Shown piece by piece: positions 26,197-37,086 of a DNA stretch of 64,000 nucleotides. The position numbers and the translations under genes were made by a program. The DNA comes from CAVVIH01 sp963748295. GTDB taxonomy: Bacteria; Acidobacteriota; Vicinamibacteria; Vicinamibacterales; 2-12-FULL-66-21. The stretch is taken from NCBI GenBank assembly GCA_963748295.1, contig CAVVIH010000002.1:372001-436000 (forward strand), read 5' to 3'. Position 1 is the stretch's first letter; each line of letters starts with the position of its first letter. The notes beneath the pieces were generated by a model. It worked only from the letters and a program-made list of their open reading frames with translations, had not been told where the DNA came from and did not search any database.

Positions 26197-27330
26197 TCAG
26201 CGGATACCGATGCGCTTCCGCCATTCGGCGTGGAAGGCTTCTGGACGGACGTTCAATGTGCTCAGGGCCTGATCGGGTGTGTGCCCGCTGCCGACCATCT
26301 GAACGAAGACTCCGAGGTTCGGCCCGAGACGCTCGCACAGGATTTCGGCCGCCAGCGCACTCTCGGCATATGCCACCAGCGCTTGTCCGCCGTTCAGATG
26401 ATCGAACCCGGCGCTGAGATCTTCGAGCGCGAAGACTTCGCTCGTCCGGGCGAGCGCCTTGCTCACCCATGCGCGATCGGGTGATTCCAGCACGCTGGCA
26501 AGTCCCTCGTTGACCCACGTCGGGACGTTGCGCGGGGCGATGTGGGCGATCATCGCGTGCACCAGCTCGTGGCGGACGACGCGGTCCAATACGGTGGGCG
26601 TGCGGAGGGCGCCGCTGACCGGCAGGCGGATGCGGCCATCGTAGCCGCCGCCGGCCCACGCGGGCGCCCGCGTGATGTCCTGAAACTGTTTATTGGTATA
26701 AAGGATGACGGAGAGCGGCTCGCCTGGATAGCTGTTCAACTGCTTGCCGATCGTCCAGTAGGCTGACTCGAGCACGCTCGATACGCGGTCGCCGATGGCC
26801 TGCTGCCTGGCTCCCTCGTAGAGCACGCGGAAGCGGACGCTCGTCGTCTCGTTCAGGCCGGCATGGACCGCCGATTCCTTACGCCACTCCTCGAGCTGCT
26901 GTCGGATGCCCGCATTCTGGGGAGCGAGCGCCGCGGCTTTCTCCATGGACCGGATCGCGAGATCGAGGTCGCTGTTCGCGTAGGCGACCGTGCCGAGCAG
27001 GGTCGCCGCTTGAACGAATGACGGGTTGTATTCGAGCGCGCGCTTCAACGACCACGTGGCGGCGTCATACCGGCCAAGCGCGTACGCCGCCCAGCCGGCG
27101 CCGAAGTGAAGAATCGGATGGCGCGGATTGCGATCCAGCGCTTCACGAAACAGGCTGGAGGCCTTCGCCGCATCGCCGCGTTTGAGCGCCTCCCACGCTT
27201 CGGGTGCGGGCAGCTCCTGCTGCTGGGACGAAGCGATTCCCGGTCCGACCGTCACAAGGAAAACCGTCACCCACAGAAGAACCGACCGTGGCCGGAGGCG
27301 CAGCATGGATGCCCGGCGGGCAAAGGACAT
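26197..27330 (-). CDS. Secreted TPR protein with zinc-metallopeptidase (MA) domain
   Basis: About 377 residues. Signal peptide (PRSVLLWVTVFLVTVGPGIAS), then three or four TPR units (AWEALKRGDAAKASSLF, HPILHFGAGWAAYALGRY, AATLLGTVAYANSDLDLA) up to about residue 140, and a gluzincin-like domain with HELVHAMIAHIA (about 255-266) followed by VNEGLASVLES carrying the third ligand Glu. Such peptidase-MA proteins are common in this phylum; substrate unknown. Start at ATG 27330 is one of three candidates (27360, 27330, 27306); the signal peptide begins after 27306. Confidence 0.8.
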   Translation of the reverse strand: MSFARRASMLRLRPRSVLLWVTVFLVTVGPGIASSQQQELPAPEAWEALKRGDAAKASSLFREALDRNPRHPILHFGAGWAAYALGRYDAATWSLKRALEYNPSFVQAATLLGTVAYANSDLDLAIRSMEKAAALAPQNAGIRQQLEEWRKESAVHAGLNETTSVRFRVLYEGARQQAIGDRVSSVLESAYWTIGKQLNSYPGEPLSVILYTNKQFQDITRAPAWAGGGYDGRIRLPVSGALRTPTVLDRVVRHELVHAMIAHIAPRNVPTWVNEGLASVLESPDRAWVSKALARTSEVFALEDLSAGFDHLNGGQALVAYAESALAAEILCERLGPNLGVFVQMVGSGHTPDQALSTLNVRPEAFHAEWRKRIGIR

Positions 27331-27431
27331 TCCGGCCCGAACGCCACAAATCGGCGCCATATGCGCGAATCGCTGCTGTCGCCGATTACATTTGTCGCCC
27401 GGACTCTCGATATTGTGAGCGGACGCGAATC

Positions 27432-27470
27432 AACCGACAGTCACCCGTACGCCTTCGGCAAGTGACGCGT
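27432..27470 (+). pseudogene. Relic of the 3' end of a PQQ-propeller gene
   Basis: 39 bases beginning AACCGACAGTCACCCG match 24296-24334, the last codons of the propeller gene, at 35 of 39 positions, including the stop codon and bases past it. It sits directly upstream of kinase A. The rest of the intergenic stretch 27331-27511 shows only the kinase promoter. Confidence 0.5.
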
Positions 27471-27496
27471 GAGGTGAGCGAGCGCGGGTGCCTCGC

Positions 27497-27502
27497 TATA
27501 AT
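27497..27502 (+). promoter_or_regulatory. -10 box of kinase A
   Basis: A perfect TATAAT lies nine bases before the ATG at 27512 with no ribosome site between them, so the kinase A message probably starts at or next to its start codon. Confidence 0.5.
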
Positions 27503-27511
27503 CTGCAGGCG

Positions 27512-30079
27512 ATGACGCTGACCCCTGGCGCGCGCTTCGGCCCGTACGAAATCATCGGTGCGATTGGCGCTGGCGGCATGGGTGAGGTCTACCGCGCCCG
27601 TGATCCGAAACTGAACCGGTTCGTCGCGATCAAAGTCCTGCACGGGCAGTTCGGCGCCGATCCCGATCGGCTCGCGCGCTTCGAGCGCGAAGCACAGGCC
27701 GTCGCCGCGCTATCGCACCCCGGCATCCTGGCCATCCACGATTTCGGCACCGCAAACGGCGTGACCTACGCGGTGATGGAACTGCTCGAGGGCAGTACCC
27801 TCCGCCAGCGCCTCGATTCAGGACCGATGGCGCCCTCCCGCGCGATCGAGCTCGCGGTTCAGATCGTCCGTGCGCTCGCCGCCGCCCACGACAGGGGCAT
27901 CGTCCATCGCGATCTCAAGCCGGAGAACATCTTCGTGACCGCGGACGGTCACGTGAAGATTCTCGACTTCGGATTGGCCCGCCTCATTCCGTCTGCGGCG
28001 GAGGCCGCCGCGACGATGACCCACGCGGGGACAGCCGATGGGCTGATGCTCGGTTCGCCGGGCTACATGTCGCCCGAGCAGGTCCGTGGCGCTGCCGCGG
28101 ATCACCGCTCGGACATCTTCTCGTTTGGCGCGGTGCTCTACGAGATGCTGACCGGGAGGCATGCGTTTCGGCGCGACAGCGCGGTCGAAACGATGAACGC
28201 GATCCTGAAGGAGGATCCGCCGGACCTGACGCTGAGCGATGCGCGGCTGGCGCAGGCGTTGAACCGCACGGTTCGTCATTGCCTCGAAAAGGAACCGGGC
28301 GAGCGATTTCAGTCGGCGCGGGATCTCGCGTTCGATCTCGAGGCGCTGCGCGTCGGATCGGACGCCGCGGCAACCCCGCTCGCCGGCCGTCAGCCACGGC
28401 GGTTGTCGTTCGCCGCTGCCGCCGCCCTCGCCGCGGCGTCGGTGGCGGCTGGGGTGCTCGCCGGTGGCTGGCTCGCTGGCAACTCGCGGGTCCGCCCGGC
28501 GGAGCCTCCGACCTTCACGCGCCTGACGTTCGACCAGGGTTCGATCTGGAATGGCCGCCTCGCCCCGGACGGCAAGACGGTCGTCTATGCAGCCGCCTGG
28601 CGCGGAGGGCCGATCCGCACGTTCCTGTCTCGTACGGAGAATGCCACCTCGACGCCACTCAACCTTCCCAGCGCGCAGCTCCTCGCGATCTCGTCAAGCG
28701 GCGAGCTCGCGGTTTCCATCGATCATGCGTACGTCGGCTGGATGGGGAAGGGAACCCTCGCGCGCGTGCCGCTGCTCGGCGGCGCGCCGCGTCCGATCGT
28801 GGAGGACGTGCGTGAAGCGGACTGGAGCCCCGATGGATCGTCGCTGGCAATCGTCCGGCACGTCGAAGGACGCGAGCGGCTCGAGTTTCCGATCGGAAAG
28901 GTGCTGTACGAGACGAGCGGCTACATCGCCGACATAAGATTCTCGACGGATGGGCAGCGCATCGCGTTCACCGACCATCCGGTGTTCGCCGACAACAACG
29001 GTGACGTCGCGATCGTCGATCTATCCGGGCGCAAGACGACGCTGGCGTCGGGCCTGATCGGCCTGCGAGGGCTCGTCTGGTCGCCGGATGGCTCGGAGGT
29101 CTGGTTCACCGCGAGCAATTCACCCGGCGCCGGCGCGTCGCTTCGTGGCGCCACGCCAGACGGGCGCACCCGGATCGTGCACTCCCTGCCGACGGCGTGG
29201 AAGGTCCTCGACATCGCACGGGACGGGCGGATGCTCTTCGCGGGTGAGACATCGATGCGCAACATCGATCTGTACGCTGGGGGCGACACCCAGCCCCGGG
29301 ACTTCAGCCTGTTCGAGCAGGGGACAGCCAACGCGATCTCGCCCGACGGCCGCTCAGTGCTCATCACGGATCAGGGCGACCTGACGACCTGGCTTCGGCG
29401 TGTGGACCGGTCCGACCCGCTTCGTCTCGGAGAGGGCGAAGCGTTCGACTTTTCGCCCGACATGCGATCCGTGCTGGCGGTGAACTACGGACCGCCATCC
29501 CGCCTCTTGATTCTGCCGATCGGTCCGGGTGAGCCGAAGTCGCTGCCCAACCCGGAAGGATTCACGATCTCCGCCGGCTCCTGGCTGCCCGACGGCAGGC
29601 ACGTCGTCTTTCTCGGCGCTCCGCGGAACGAAGCGCTGCGGGCATACGTTCAGAACCTCGAGGACGGAAACATGCGTCCCTTCACCGGCCCGGGTGTGAC
29701 CCCGGGCCGATTCTGGGACCTGCCCGTTTCTCCGGATGGATCCCGCGTGGCGCTGGTCGGGCGGGATGGTATCGCGGCGATCCATCCGATCGCCGGCGGC
29801 GCGTCCGTCCAGATCCCGACTATCGTTCGCGGCGAATTCCCCGTGACCTGGAGCGCCGACGGTCGCTCCCTGTTCGTCGCCGGAGTGGCCAACGTGCCGC
29901 ACCGCGTCTTCAGGATTGATCTGGCCAGAGGTCAGCGAACGCTGTGGAAGGAACTGACCCCGTCACAGGTCGCGGGCATCCGCTTGTCGCAGGTCTCGGT
30001 GACGCCCGATGGGCGCTCGTTTCTGCACATGTACTCCCGGCTGCTGTCCAATCTTTACGTGGCGGACGGGATCAGGTGA
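27512..30079 (+). CDS. Ser/Thr protein kinase A with beta-propeller (PD40) sensor
   Basis: 855 residues, intact. N-terminal PASTA-less Hanks-type kinase: glycine loop GAGGMGEVY (about 19-27), Lys41, catalytic HRDLKPEN (132-139), DFG at 152-154 and SPGYMSPEQ. A membrane helix at about 295-320 (LSFAAAAALAAASVAAG) separates it from a C-terminal seven- or eight-bladed PD40/TolB-like propeller with repeated SPDG/APDG turns (RLAPDGKTVVY, DWSPDGSSLAI, WSPDGSEVWF, SWLPDGRHVVF). Kinase is cytoplasmic and propeller periplasmic. A signal-sensing kinase; its substrates are not known. Confidence 0.92.
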   Translation: MTLTPGARFGPYEIIGAIGAGGMGEVYRARDPKLNRFVAIKVLHGQFGADPDRLARFEREAQAVAALSHPGILAIHDFGTANGVTYAVMELLEGSTLRQRLDSGPMAPSRAIELAVQIVRALAAAHDRGIVHRDLKPENIFVTADGHVKILDFGLARLIPSAAEAAATMTHAGTADGLMLGSPGYMSPEQVRGAAADHRSDIFSFGAVLYEMLTGRHAFRRDSAVETMNAILKEDPPDLTLSDARLAQALNRTVRHCLEKEPGERFQSARDLAFDLEALRVGSDAAATPLAGRQPRRLSFAAAAALAAASVAAGVLAGGWLAGNSRVRPAEPPTFTRLTFDQGSIWNGRLAPDGKTVVYAAAWRGGPIRTFLSRTENATSTPLNLPSAQLLAISSSGELAVSIDHAYVGWMGKGTLARVPLLGGAPRPIVEDVREADWSPDGSSLAIVRHVEGRERLEFPIGKVLYETSGYIADIRFSTDGQRIAFTDHPVFADNNGDVAIVDLSGRKTTLASGLIGLRGLVWSPDGSEVWFTASNSPGAGASLRGATPDGRTRIVHSLPTAWKVLDIARDGRMLFAGETSMRNIDLYAGGDTQPRDFSLFEQGTANAISPDGRSVLITDQGDLTTWLRRVDRSDPLRLGEGEAFDFSPDMRSVLAVNYGPPSRLLILPIGPGEPKSLPNPEGFTISAGSWLPDGRHVVFLGAPRNEALRAYVQNLEDGNMRPFTGPGVTPGRFWDLPVSPDGSRVALVGRDGIAAIHPIAGGASVQIPTIVRGEFPVTWSADGRSLFVAGVANVPHRVFRIDLARGQRTLWKELTPSQVAGIRLSQVSVTPDGRSFLHMYSRLLSNLYVADGIR

Positions 30080-30169
30080 AGGCTCAGAAGCGCAGAGCTA
30101 CGACGCAACGCAGGCGCGGCTGGCCGCTCAGGCGCACTGACCGTCAACGCAGCTGACAGACACTCGCCG

Positions 30170-30730
30170 TTACTTACTCCAGGGCGGGGTGATCTTGTTG
30201 CTGCGTGCGTACGCGATCAGCTGACCGAGATGCTCGTGCAGGTGGGTGACGGTTGCAATCCACAAGCCGCGGCCCGAGGCCTTTCTCCGTCCGTAGGCCT
30301 TTGCCAGTTGCTCATCGGTTGCATCCGTCATCGACGTGCGCAGGAAAGCGAAGGACTTCTGCAGCTCCGCGATCGCTGCTTTCTTATCCAGCGGACGCTT
30401 CTCCCACGCCGCCGCGGTTGAATAATCGCTCGTGATGTCGGTTTCCTTGGGAGCGGCGATCTCCATCAGCGCCGGCATGAAGTAGTTGTCCGCGGCGATG
30501 TGCTGGAACACTTCGCCGGTTGAACGCACGCCAGCTGTCGGCCGCCACGCCCAGGCGCTATCAGGCAGCGCATTTGCGAGGTCGAGCACCTTCTTTTCGA
30601 CCTCCGCGAGGTCGTTGAGCAGATCGCCCATGACGCCCTCGCGTGCCTGGGCCTGCAATCGGACGAAAGGCGCGAAGCCGACCAGCGTGATCAGGGAAAG
30701 CGAAATCGCCGCGCGCATCATGTTGCTCAT
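30170..30730 (-). CDS. Secreted DinB-superfamily protein
   Basis: 186 residues from ATG 30730. Signal peptide (AISLSLITLVGFAPFVRLQAQA) and a four-helix bundle with FQHIAADNYFMP and VTHLHEHLGQLIAYARSN giving the His triad at the expected positions. Unlike the DinB protein at 9217 it is exported. It may be a metalloenzyme or a metal-binding protein of unknown substrate. TACACT lies seven bases upstream. Confidence 0.82.
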   Translation of the reverse strand: MSNMMRAAISLSLITLVGFAPFVRLQAQAREGVMGDLLNDLAEVEKKVLDLANALPDSAWAWRPTAGVRSTGEVFQHIAADNYFMPALMEIAAPKETDITSDYSTAAAWEKRPLDKKAAIAELQKSFAFLRTSMTDATDEQLAKAYGRRKASGRGLWIATVTHLHEHLGQLIAYARSNKITPPWSK

Positions 30731-30805
30731 GCGCGGGAGTGTAGCAGAGTCGAGGGTCTGGCACCCTGAAGCCGCCTGCAGGCTCCGACTCGAGTCCGAA
30801 CGGTT

Positions 30806-31285
30806 CTATCGAAGTTTCGCCTCTCGAATCCGTTCGGCGATTTTCTGAGCAATCGGATGCCCGAGGGTGCCGGTCGATCCCGAGCCCTGGGAATAGAAGT
30901 TCGTTCGGATCGTGTCTTTCTTGTCGACCACCTTGGCGCCGGCGGCGTCGGTGACGCGATAAGCAACGTCGCTCGCCTCGCGACCGGAGCCCATGCCGAC
31001 CAGAATGCGCTTCGCCGCGTTCCCCGGCCGCCACGCCACAATCTCTCCATCGAGCGTGAAGACCTTGCCTGAAGGAGTTGCCGGCGCTTCGGCGGCAACC
31101 GTGAACTCCTTTCCGAGCATCACCTTGAATTCGGCAACGAGCTGTCCGTGCAGTTGTTTGAGGTCGTAGGGCAAGTCGACCCCTTGGGCGGTCGTGAACG
31201 CCTTGACGATTAGCGTCGGTTTCTCCTGGGCCGAGAGGACGACAGGCGCGAGTGCCAATGCGATCGCGATCACACGTTTCAACAT
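30806..31285 (-). CDS. DUF4410-like secreted protein
   Basis: 159 residues from ATG 31285 (SD-like GTGAGAAG; GTG 31297 is possible). Signal peptide VIAIALALAPVVLSAQ. The body (LHGQLVAEFKVMLGKEFTV, VFTLDGEIVAWRPGNAAKRILVGMGSG, AYRVTDAAGAKVVDKKD) has the GxGSG-type pattern of DUF4410/lipoprotein-like domains. Function unknown. The 144 bases between it and the ADOP gene end show nothing. Confidence 0.7.
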   Translation of the reverse strand: MLKRVIAIALALAPVVLSAQEKPTLIVKAFTTAQGVDLPYDLKQLHGQLVAEFKVMLGKEFTVAAEAPATPSGKVFTLDGEIVAWRPGNAAKRILVGMGSGREASDVAYRVTDAAGAKVVDKKDTIRTNFYSQGSGSTGTLGHPIAQKIAERIREAKLR

Positions 31286-31430
31286 GTTTCTTCTCACAGG
31301 TGAAGCACGCTAACCGGGTCGCGCACGTTTGACTGACGTATTCGATTGAATTGATGGGGTTGCGGCAGTCTACCCGAAGGGCAGGGATCGGAAAAGAGGA
31401 ATCGCCTGCGAACGCGGAAACTGAAGGAGT

Positions 31431-33873
31431 CTAATCCTGCTTGAGCGCGACCAGCGGGTTCACGGCCGTTGCGCGGCGCGCGGGAACCCAGCAGCCCGCC
31501 AGTGCGACCACCATCAGCAGCGCAGCCATGGCCGAGAATGTGGAGGGGTCGGCGGGACGGACCTGGAACAGCATCGCTGCCGCGCTCTTCGCGAGGACAA
31601 AGCCCGCGGCGCTTCCGATCAGCGTACCTATTGCAATCAGCCGAAGCCCCTCGCGCAGCACGAGATTGCGGATCTGCCTGGGCTCCTGTCCGAGCGCCAT
31701 CCGGATACCGATCTCGCGGGTGCGCTGTCCGACGACGAAGGAGAACAGCCCGTAAATACCCACGCACGACAGGATCAGCGCCGCAGCGCCGAACAGGGAC
31801 ATCAGAAGGAGGCTGAGACTCGTTTCGGCGAGCGCTGCGGAGGTATATGCGGACATCGGCCGCAACCGATCGATCGGCACCTCGGGGTCCAGTTCGCGCA
31901 TCGCATCGCGCACGGGATGGGTGAGCAGCGCCGGATCGCCCGATGTTCTGATCACGACGTCCAATCGCCCGGCCGCACCCATTGGCGAGTAGATTTGCGG
32001 CCTCACTGCGCGTGACAGGTCGTGTGCACGAATGTGCTCGACAACGCCGATCACTTCGGCGAACCGCTCCGGCGTTCCGTTCGGCGCGACCTGCAGCCGC
32101 TTGCCGACCGGGTTCTCGCCGGGCCAGGCGCGCGCCGCCAGCGTCGTGTCGATGACGATCCGGCGTCCGGCCTGCGCGTCATGCTCGTCGAAGATCCGGC
32201 CGGCTACCAGCCGCGTGGCCATCGCCCGGAAGTACCGAGGGCGACACGTTGCGGCCATCCGACGTCTCGCTTTCCCAATTGCGCGCCGTGGCTTCGTCGT
32301 AAGCGTACGGCGAAAGCGGTCCGCTGCCCGTCAGCGGCAGCTGCGAGACGAGGCCCACCTCTGTCACGCCGGGGAGGGCGCGCAGCCGGCGCTCGGTCTC
32401 GCGGAGGGCGGCAAGGCGCAGCTTCGGGTCTGCATACTTTGGAAACGGCAGCGCGAGCCTGAACGTCAGCACGCGATCGGGATCGAACCCGAGCTGCGCC
32501 TGCTGGAGGGCGAAGAAGCTGCGCACCATCAATCCCGCGCCTATCAGCAGCACCAGCGCCAGCGCCATTTCCGCGATCACCAGCGCGCTTCGCACGCGCG
32601 TCTGCGCGCGGGACGGCGACCCCGTCGCACGAAGCGTGCGGTTCAGCTCCATCGCTGCCGCGCGCATGGCAGGCACCAGCCCGAACACGAACGCTGTCAC
32701 CAGGGTGGCGCCCGATGCGAACAACACGACGGTGGCGTCGATACGGACTCCGTCCAGGCGCGGCAGGTTCGCGGGTTGCAGCCAGCCGAGCGCGCGTGTG
32801 CCGACGTAAGCGATGACGAGGCCCGCCGCCCCTCCCAGCGCTGCCAGGAGCATGCTCTCCGTCGCCAACTGCCGTAGCAGCCGGGCGCGCGACGCGCCGA
32901 GCGCTCCGCGAACGGCGATCTCGCGTTCGCGGGTCGTCGCGCGAGCGAGCAGCAGGTGCGCGACGTTGGCGCAGGCGATCACGAGAACGAAGCCGACGGC
33001 AACGAACAGCACCAGGAGCGGATCCCGCGCGTGCTTGACGACGTCTTCCTGCAGCGGCACGATGCGCACCTGCATGCCCGCCGATTCGTGCACCGCGTGT
33101 TCCGCACGCAGCTGCTGCGCAAGCGCCGACATTTCCGCCTGCGCCTCGGCGAACGTGACGTCCGGCTTCAGCCTTCCGAACACTGTGAAGAACGTGAAGT
33201 TCCGCGGCGGAATGTTCGCGTAATTGAACTGGAGCGGCTTCCAGACGTCCGAATCCGTGATCAAGAACGCTTCCGATGGCAACCACAGCCGGAAGCTTTC
33301 CGGCATGACGCCGACGACCGTCTGCTCGAGCCCATCGAGCCGGATGGTTCTTCCGACGAGGGTCGCGTCGCCGCCGAAGCGACGCATCCAGAGCCGGTGG
33401 CTCAGGATGACGACGCGCGGTCCTCCCGGCTTTTCCTCTTCGGCCGTGAAGTCGCGCCCGTACGCAGGGGCGACGCCGAGGAGCGGGAAGAAGTTGGCCG
33501 TGACCGCTGACACGTCAACCCGTTCCGTCTCGAGACCCTCGCCCGCGAGGGCGCCCGTGGCGCCGACCACCTGTCCTCCAGAGCCTGCGGCGAGCATCTC
33601 GAAAGACCGGCTGCGGGTCTGGTAGTCCTTGAAATCACCAGGAGACATCGCGGGAAGCGACTGCGCGCCGACGCCGAAGTCGACCCACAGGTTGGCCAGC
33701 TGTGCGGGCGCCGCATACGGCAGCGGGCGGAGCAGCACCCCGTTGACCACCGTGAAGATCGCGGTGGTGGCGCCGATCCCGAGGGCCAGCGTCAACGTCG
33801 CGAGTATGGCAAAGCCGGGATTCCGCCGGAGCGATCGCCAGGCGAAGCGAAGATCCTGGATCAAGCTGGACAT
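31431..33873 (-). CDS. ADOP-type ABC transporter permease, one frameshift
   Basis: About 812 residues after repair. The protein opens with the ADOP signature (FAWRSLRRNPGFAILATLTL) and has the MacB-like order: first membrane helix and periplasmic core, FtsX permease with three helices (about 290-420), second periplasmic core and second FtsX-like half near the C-terminus (CVGIYGLFSFVVGQRTREIG). The frame breaks near 32240: the upstream frame ends in RNVSP and the downstream frame resumes with RYFRAMATRLVAGRIF. ADOP (Acidobacterial duplicated orphan permease) proteins usually stand without an ATPase gene, as here. TATAAG lies six bases upstream of ATG 33873. Substrate unknown. Confidence 0.88.
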
Positions 33874-33990
33874 CGTCCGCTTATACCAGACCGGCGCCGC
33901 TTAGCAGGCGCCCTAGTGATGAGAAACCGCACCGCATGGCGAACACCGCCGCGGCAGGGGCTGCAAGCGGATTCCTATCGAGGGCTGAAC

Positions 33991-34540
33991 CTACTCCATG
34001 GTCGCCACGAGTTGGAAAGGACCGGCCAGCCAGCCGTAATAATCGAGGTGCGACGTGACCAGAAAGGCGAGTATCCGATAGTTCTCTCCGGCCGCGACTC
34101 GCACGCGCAGCACCTTCGGATTGACGATCCGATAAACGCCCGTGTCGGTGAGCCAGCCCGGATCGGCCTCGATCTCACCGGCCACCAGCCCGCCCGCCTC
34201 GGTCCTTTCATCCCAGGTCAGGCTGACGCGAAGGATGCCGGTGCTGGGTGCTACGAAGTCGTAGTGCTGACACGGCGTGTTCACGTGGGGTAGTTGTGTG
34301 GGCGGGCACGACGCGTCGTCGATTGAGAGTTTCGAGAAATCCCCCTCGACCCTCACGCCGGCTGTCAGGGAGCGCGCATCCGAACTCGGTGGTGACGGTC
34401 GGGCGGTGGGCAGGTTCTCGACCGGAGGCGCCGATGGGCCCGAAGGCGTCGGTCGGTACGGGACTTGGTTCGGACCCGCAGCCGACCATCATGATCCCGA
34501 CCAAAGGGAACGCCGCTGCGAGCAACTTCACCCTCTCCAT
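33991..34540 (-). CDS. Small lipoprotein, one frameshift
   Basis: About 182 residues after repair. Lipoprotein signal (KLLAAAFPLVGIMMVGC, ATG 34540), Ser/Pro-rich linker, then a C-terminal beta-sandwich-like domain (VAPSTGILRVSLTWDER, LRVRVAAGENYRILAFLV, LDYYGWLAGPFQLVATME) resembling pre-peptidase C-terminal (PPC)-type modules. A break near 34370 joins the two halves (FGCALP to LTAGVRVEGDFSKLSIDD). Not known in function. Confidence 0.65.
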
Positions 34541-34628
34541 AGCCGTCGCTCCTTTCGGACGTCATGCGCAGGGCCCGCGACGCGAGACCTGAAGCATACA
34601 CCCCTGGCGACGGGATTAGAATGCTGCG

Positions 34629-36301
34629 ATGGCGGCGAAGACAGGCGAACCGGGCTCCGCATTGCGGTTCGACGTGGTCGCGGGCCTGGTCGCCGCGGCG
34701 GTCGTCCTGCCCAAGGCCATGGCGTATGCGACGGTGGCCGGTTTGCCGGTTGCCGTGGGCCTCTATACCGCCTTCGTGCCGCTGGTGATCTACGCGGTGC
34801 TCGGCTCGTCGCGCGTGCTCAGCGTCACTTCCACGACGACGCTGGCGATTCTGACCGGCACGCAACTCGGTCTGGTCGTTCCCGACGGCGATGCGGCGAA
34901 GCTCCTCACGGCGACTGCCGCGCTCACCATGCTGGTCGGCGCGATCCTGATGCTGGCGCGGGTGATGCGCCTGGGGTTCGTCGCGAACTTCATCTCCACG
35001 CCGGTGCTGACCGGCTTCAAGGCGGGCATCGGCCTGGTGATCGTCCTGGACCAGGTGCCGAAGCTGCTGGGAATCCACATCACCAAACACGGTTTCTTCC
35101 GCGATCTGGTTGCCGTTGGGCAGCACATGCCGGACGCGTCGCTGATCACGCTGGCGGTGGCCGTCGCGACGTTCGCAGTCTTGATCGGCATGGAGCGACT
35201 GTGGCCGCATTCTCCGGCGCCGCTGGTGGCCGTGGGCGGCGCGATCGCCGCGTCGTGGTTCTTCGGCCTGCAGGCGCTCGGCGTCTCGACGGTCGGCGTC
35301 ATACCGCAAGGCCTGCCGCCATTGACCATGCCGGATCTCTCTCTGATCCAACGACTCGTCCCGGGCGCGCTCGGGATCAGTCTCATGAGCTTCGCTGAAA
35401 CCATTGCGGCGGGGCGGGCCTTTGCCCACGCGAGCGATCCGCCGATCAATGCGAACCGTGAACTCGTCGCGACCGGCGCCGCCAATCTGGGAGGCGCGCT
35501 GCTCGGTTCGATGCCGGCAGGCGGCGGCACCTCGCAGACCGCGGTCGTACGCGCCGCGGGCGGGCGGTCGCAGACCGCATCGCTGGTGACGGCGGGCGCC
35601 TCGGTTGCCACCATGCTGCTGATCGCACCAATGCTGGGCCTGATGCCGAACGCCACGCTCGCGGCGGTCGTGATCGTCTATTCCGTCGGGCTGATCAAGC
35701 CGGCAGAGTTCTTCACTATTCGCACGGTGCGGTCGATGGAATTCCGCTGGGCGCTGATCGCCTGCGTTGGTGTGCTGGTATTCGGCACGCTCAAGGGGAT
35801 CGTCGTCGCGATCGTCGTGTCGATGATCGGCCTGGCCAGCCAGACGGCTCACCCGGTGGTGTCGGTCATCGGCCGCAAGCGCGGGGCGGACGTGCTGCGG
35901 CCGTTGTCGCCCGAACACCCGGATGACGAGACCTTCGAAGGCCTGCTGATCGTGCGGCCCGAAGGCCGCCTGTTCTTCATGAACGCACAGAACGTCGCCG
36001 ATCAGATCAACGCGCTGGTCGCGCAGCACAAGCCGCGCGTCCTGGCGCTGGACATGAGCCGGGTGCCCGACATCGAATACTCGGCCTTGCAGGCGGTGAT
36101 GCGAGGCGGACACGAGAGCGGCCGAACGCGGGATCGTGTTCTGGCTGGTGGGGCTGAATTCGAACGTCCTCGAGATGGTGACGAAACACCGATCTGGCTG
36201 AACGGCTCGGCCGCGATCGCATGCTGTTCAATGCGCGCGCGGCGATTACGCGCTATCAGGCTCTTCAGGCAGCAGCCGAGACCGCACCCGCCAGATCCTG
36301 A
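34629..36301 (+). CDS. SulP family anion permease with STAS domain, two frameshifts
   Basis: About 556 residues after repair. N-terminal permease of about 10-12 helices with SulP patterns (VLPKAMAYATVAGLPVAVGLY, STTTLAILTG, LTGFKAGIGLVIVLDQ, PAGGGTSQTAVVR, SMEFRWALIACVGVL) and a C-terminal STAS domain (VLALDMSRVPDIEYSALQAV). Frame breaks near 36100 and 36190 restore IVFWLVGLNSNVLEMV and LAERLGRDRMLFNARA with the stop at 36301. Transports sulfate, bicarbonate or another anion; not predictable. TAGAAT lies six bases upstream of ATG 34629. Confidence 0.85.
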
Positions 36302-36311
36302 AGCTTGACGA

Positions 36312-37057
36312 CTACTTGCTCTGGAGCGGTTCCACGGTCAGATTCCGGAAATGAGCGACGGTTCCCGGTCCGACCCACAGCGCGACCGCGCCTTTGCCGT
36401 CCGCGCCCGTCTTGACGTCACTGACGATCAGCGTCGGCTCCTCGTGACCGTGCACGTATAGGCGAGCGCGATCGCCACGGACTTCGATCCTCACCCTGGT
36501 CCATACTCCGGGCACGAGGTCCACGTACGATTCATACCTGGACGGCGTCTCCTTGCGAAGCCGCGACCAGGGCCAGTCCGGATGCGAGATGTATTGGGCG
36601 GCGTGATTACGTCGCTCCTGATCTTCGGCGCGGCCGTTCGTCGGTCGAAGGTAGAAGGCGTCGTACGTCTTCATGTCGTTGCGCAGCCGGAACGCGATGC
36701 CCACGAAGCCACGGGCTCCTTCACCCGCGTTCGGCGCCAGCGCGCCGGCAATCTCCGCCTCGATGACGCCGTTGGCGAACTCCAGGCCGTCGATGATCGC
36801 GAGCTGCTCGATGTCCGCCAACCCCTGGGGCGGCGTCGCGCGCAGCGTCTCTTCGGACATGGTGAGGCGCACACCCTTCTTGCCTTGCAGGACGGCCGGC
36901 TCGGCGGCGACATTGTGCAGCCGGAGGCCCGCCGCAGACTCCAGAGGGTATGCCTGGCCTGACCGGCGGACGTCTGAGGAAGGAGCAGCGGCACGGTGAT
37001 GACGAATGCCAGTGACACGGCTTTGAATGCCGATCGATCCTGATGGATGCGTCTCAT
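36312..37057 (-). CDS. Secreted concanavalin-like (LamG/DUF1080-type) domain protein, one frameshift
   Basis: About 247 residues. Signal peptide (FVITVPLLLPQTSAGQA) at ATG 37057 with GAAGGA upstream; the frame breaks near 36965 and resumes with QAYPLESAAGLRLHNV. The main domain is a jelly-roll/LamG-like sandwich as in DUF1080 proteins: LEFANGVIEAEIAG, FVGIAFRLRNDMKTYDAFYL, RVRIEVRGDRARLYVHG, VALWVGPGTVAHFRNLTV. It may bind or cleave a carbohydrate; no catalytic residue was placed. It lies downstream of the TonB-dependent receptor on the same strand, beyond a strong terminator. Confidence 0.72.
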
Positions 37058-37086
37058 AAGGTGTCCTTCGGTCGTATAGCCACCAA

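Noticed and set aside
34365..36113. 582-aa antisense ORF opposite the SulP transporter
   Set aside because: Arg/His/Asp-rich composition typical of shadow ORFs; the plus strand encodes a recognisable SulP permease.
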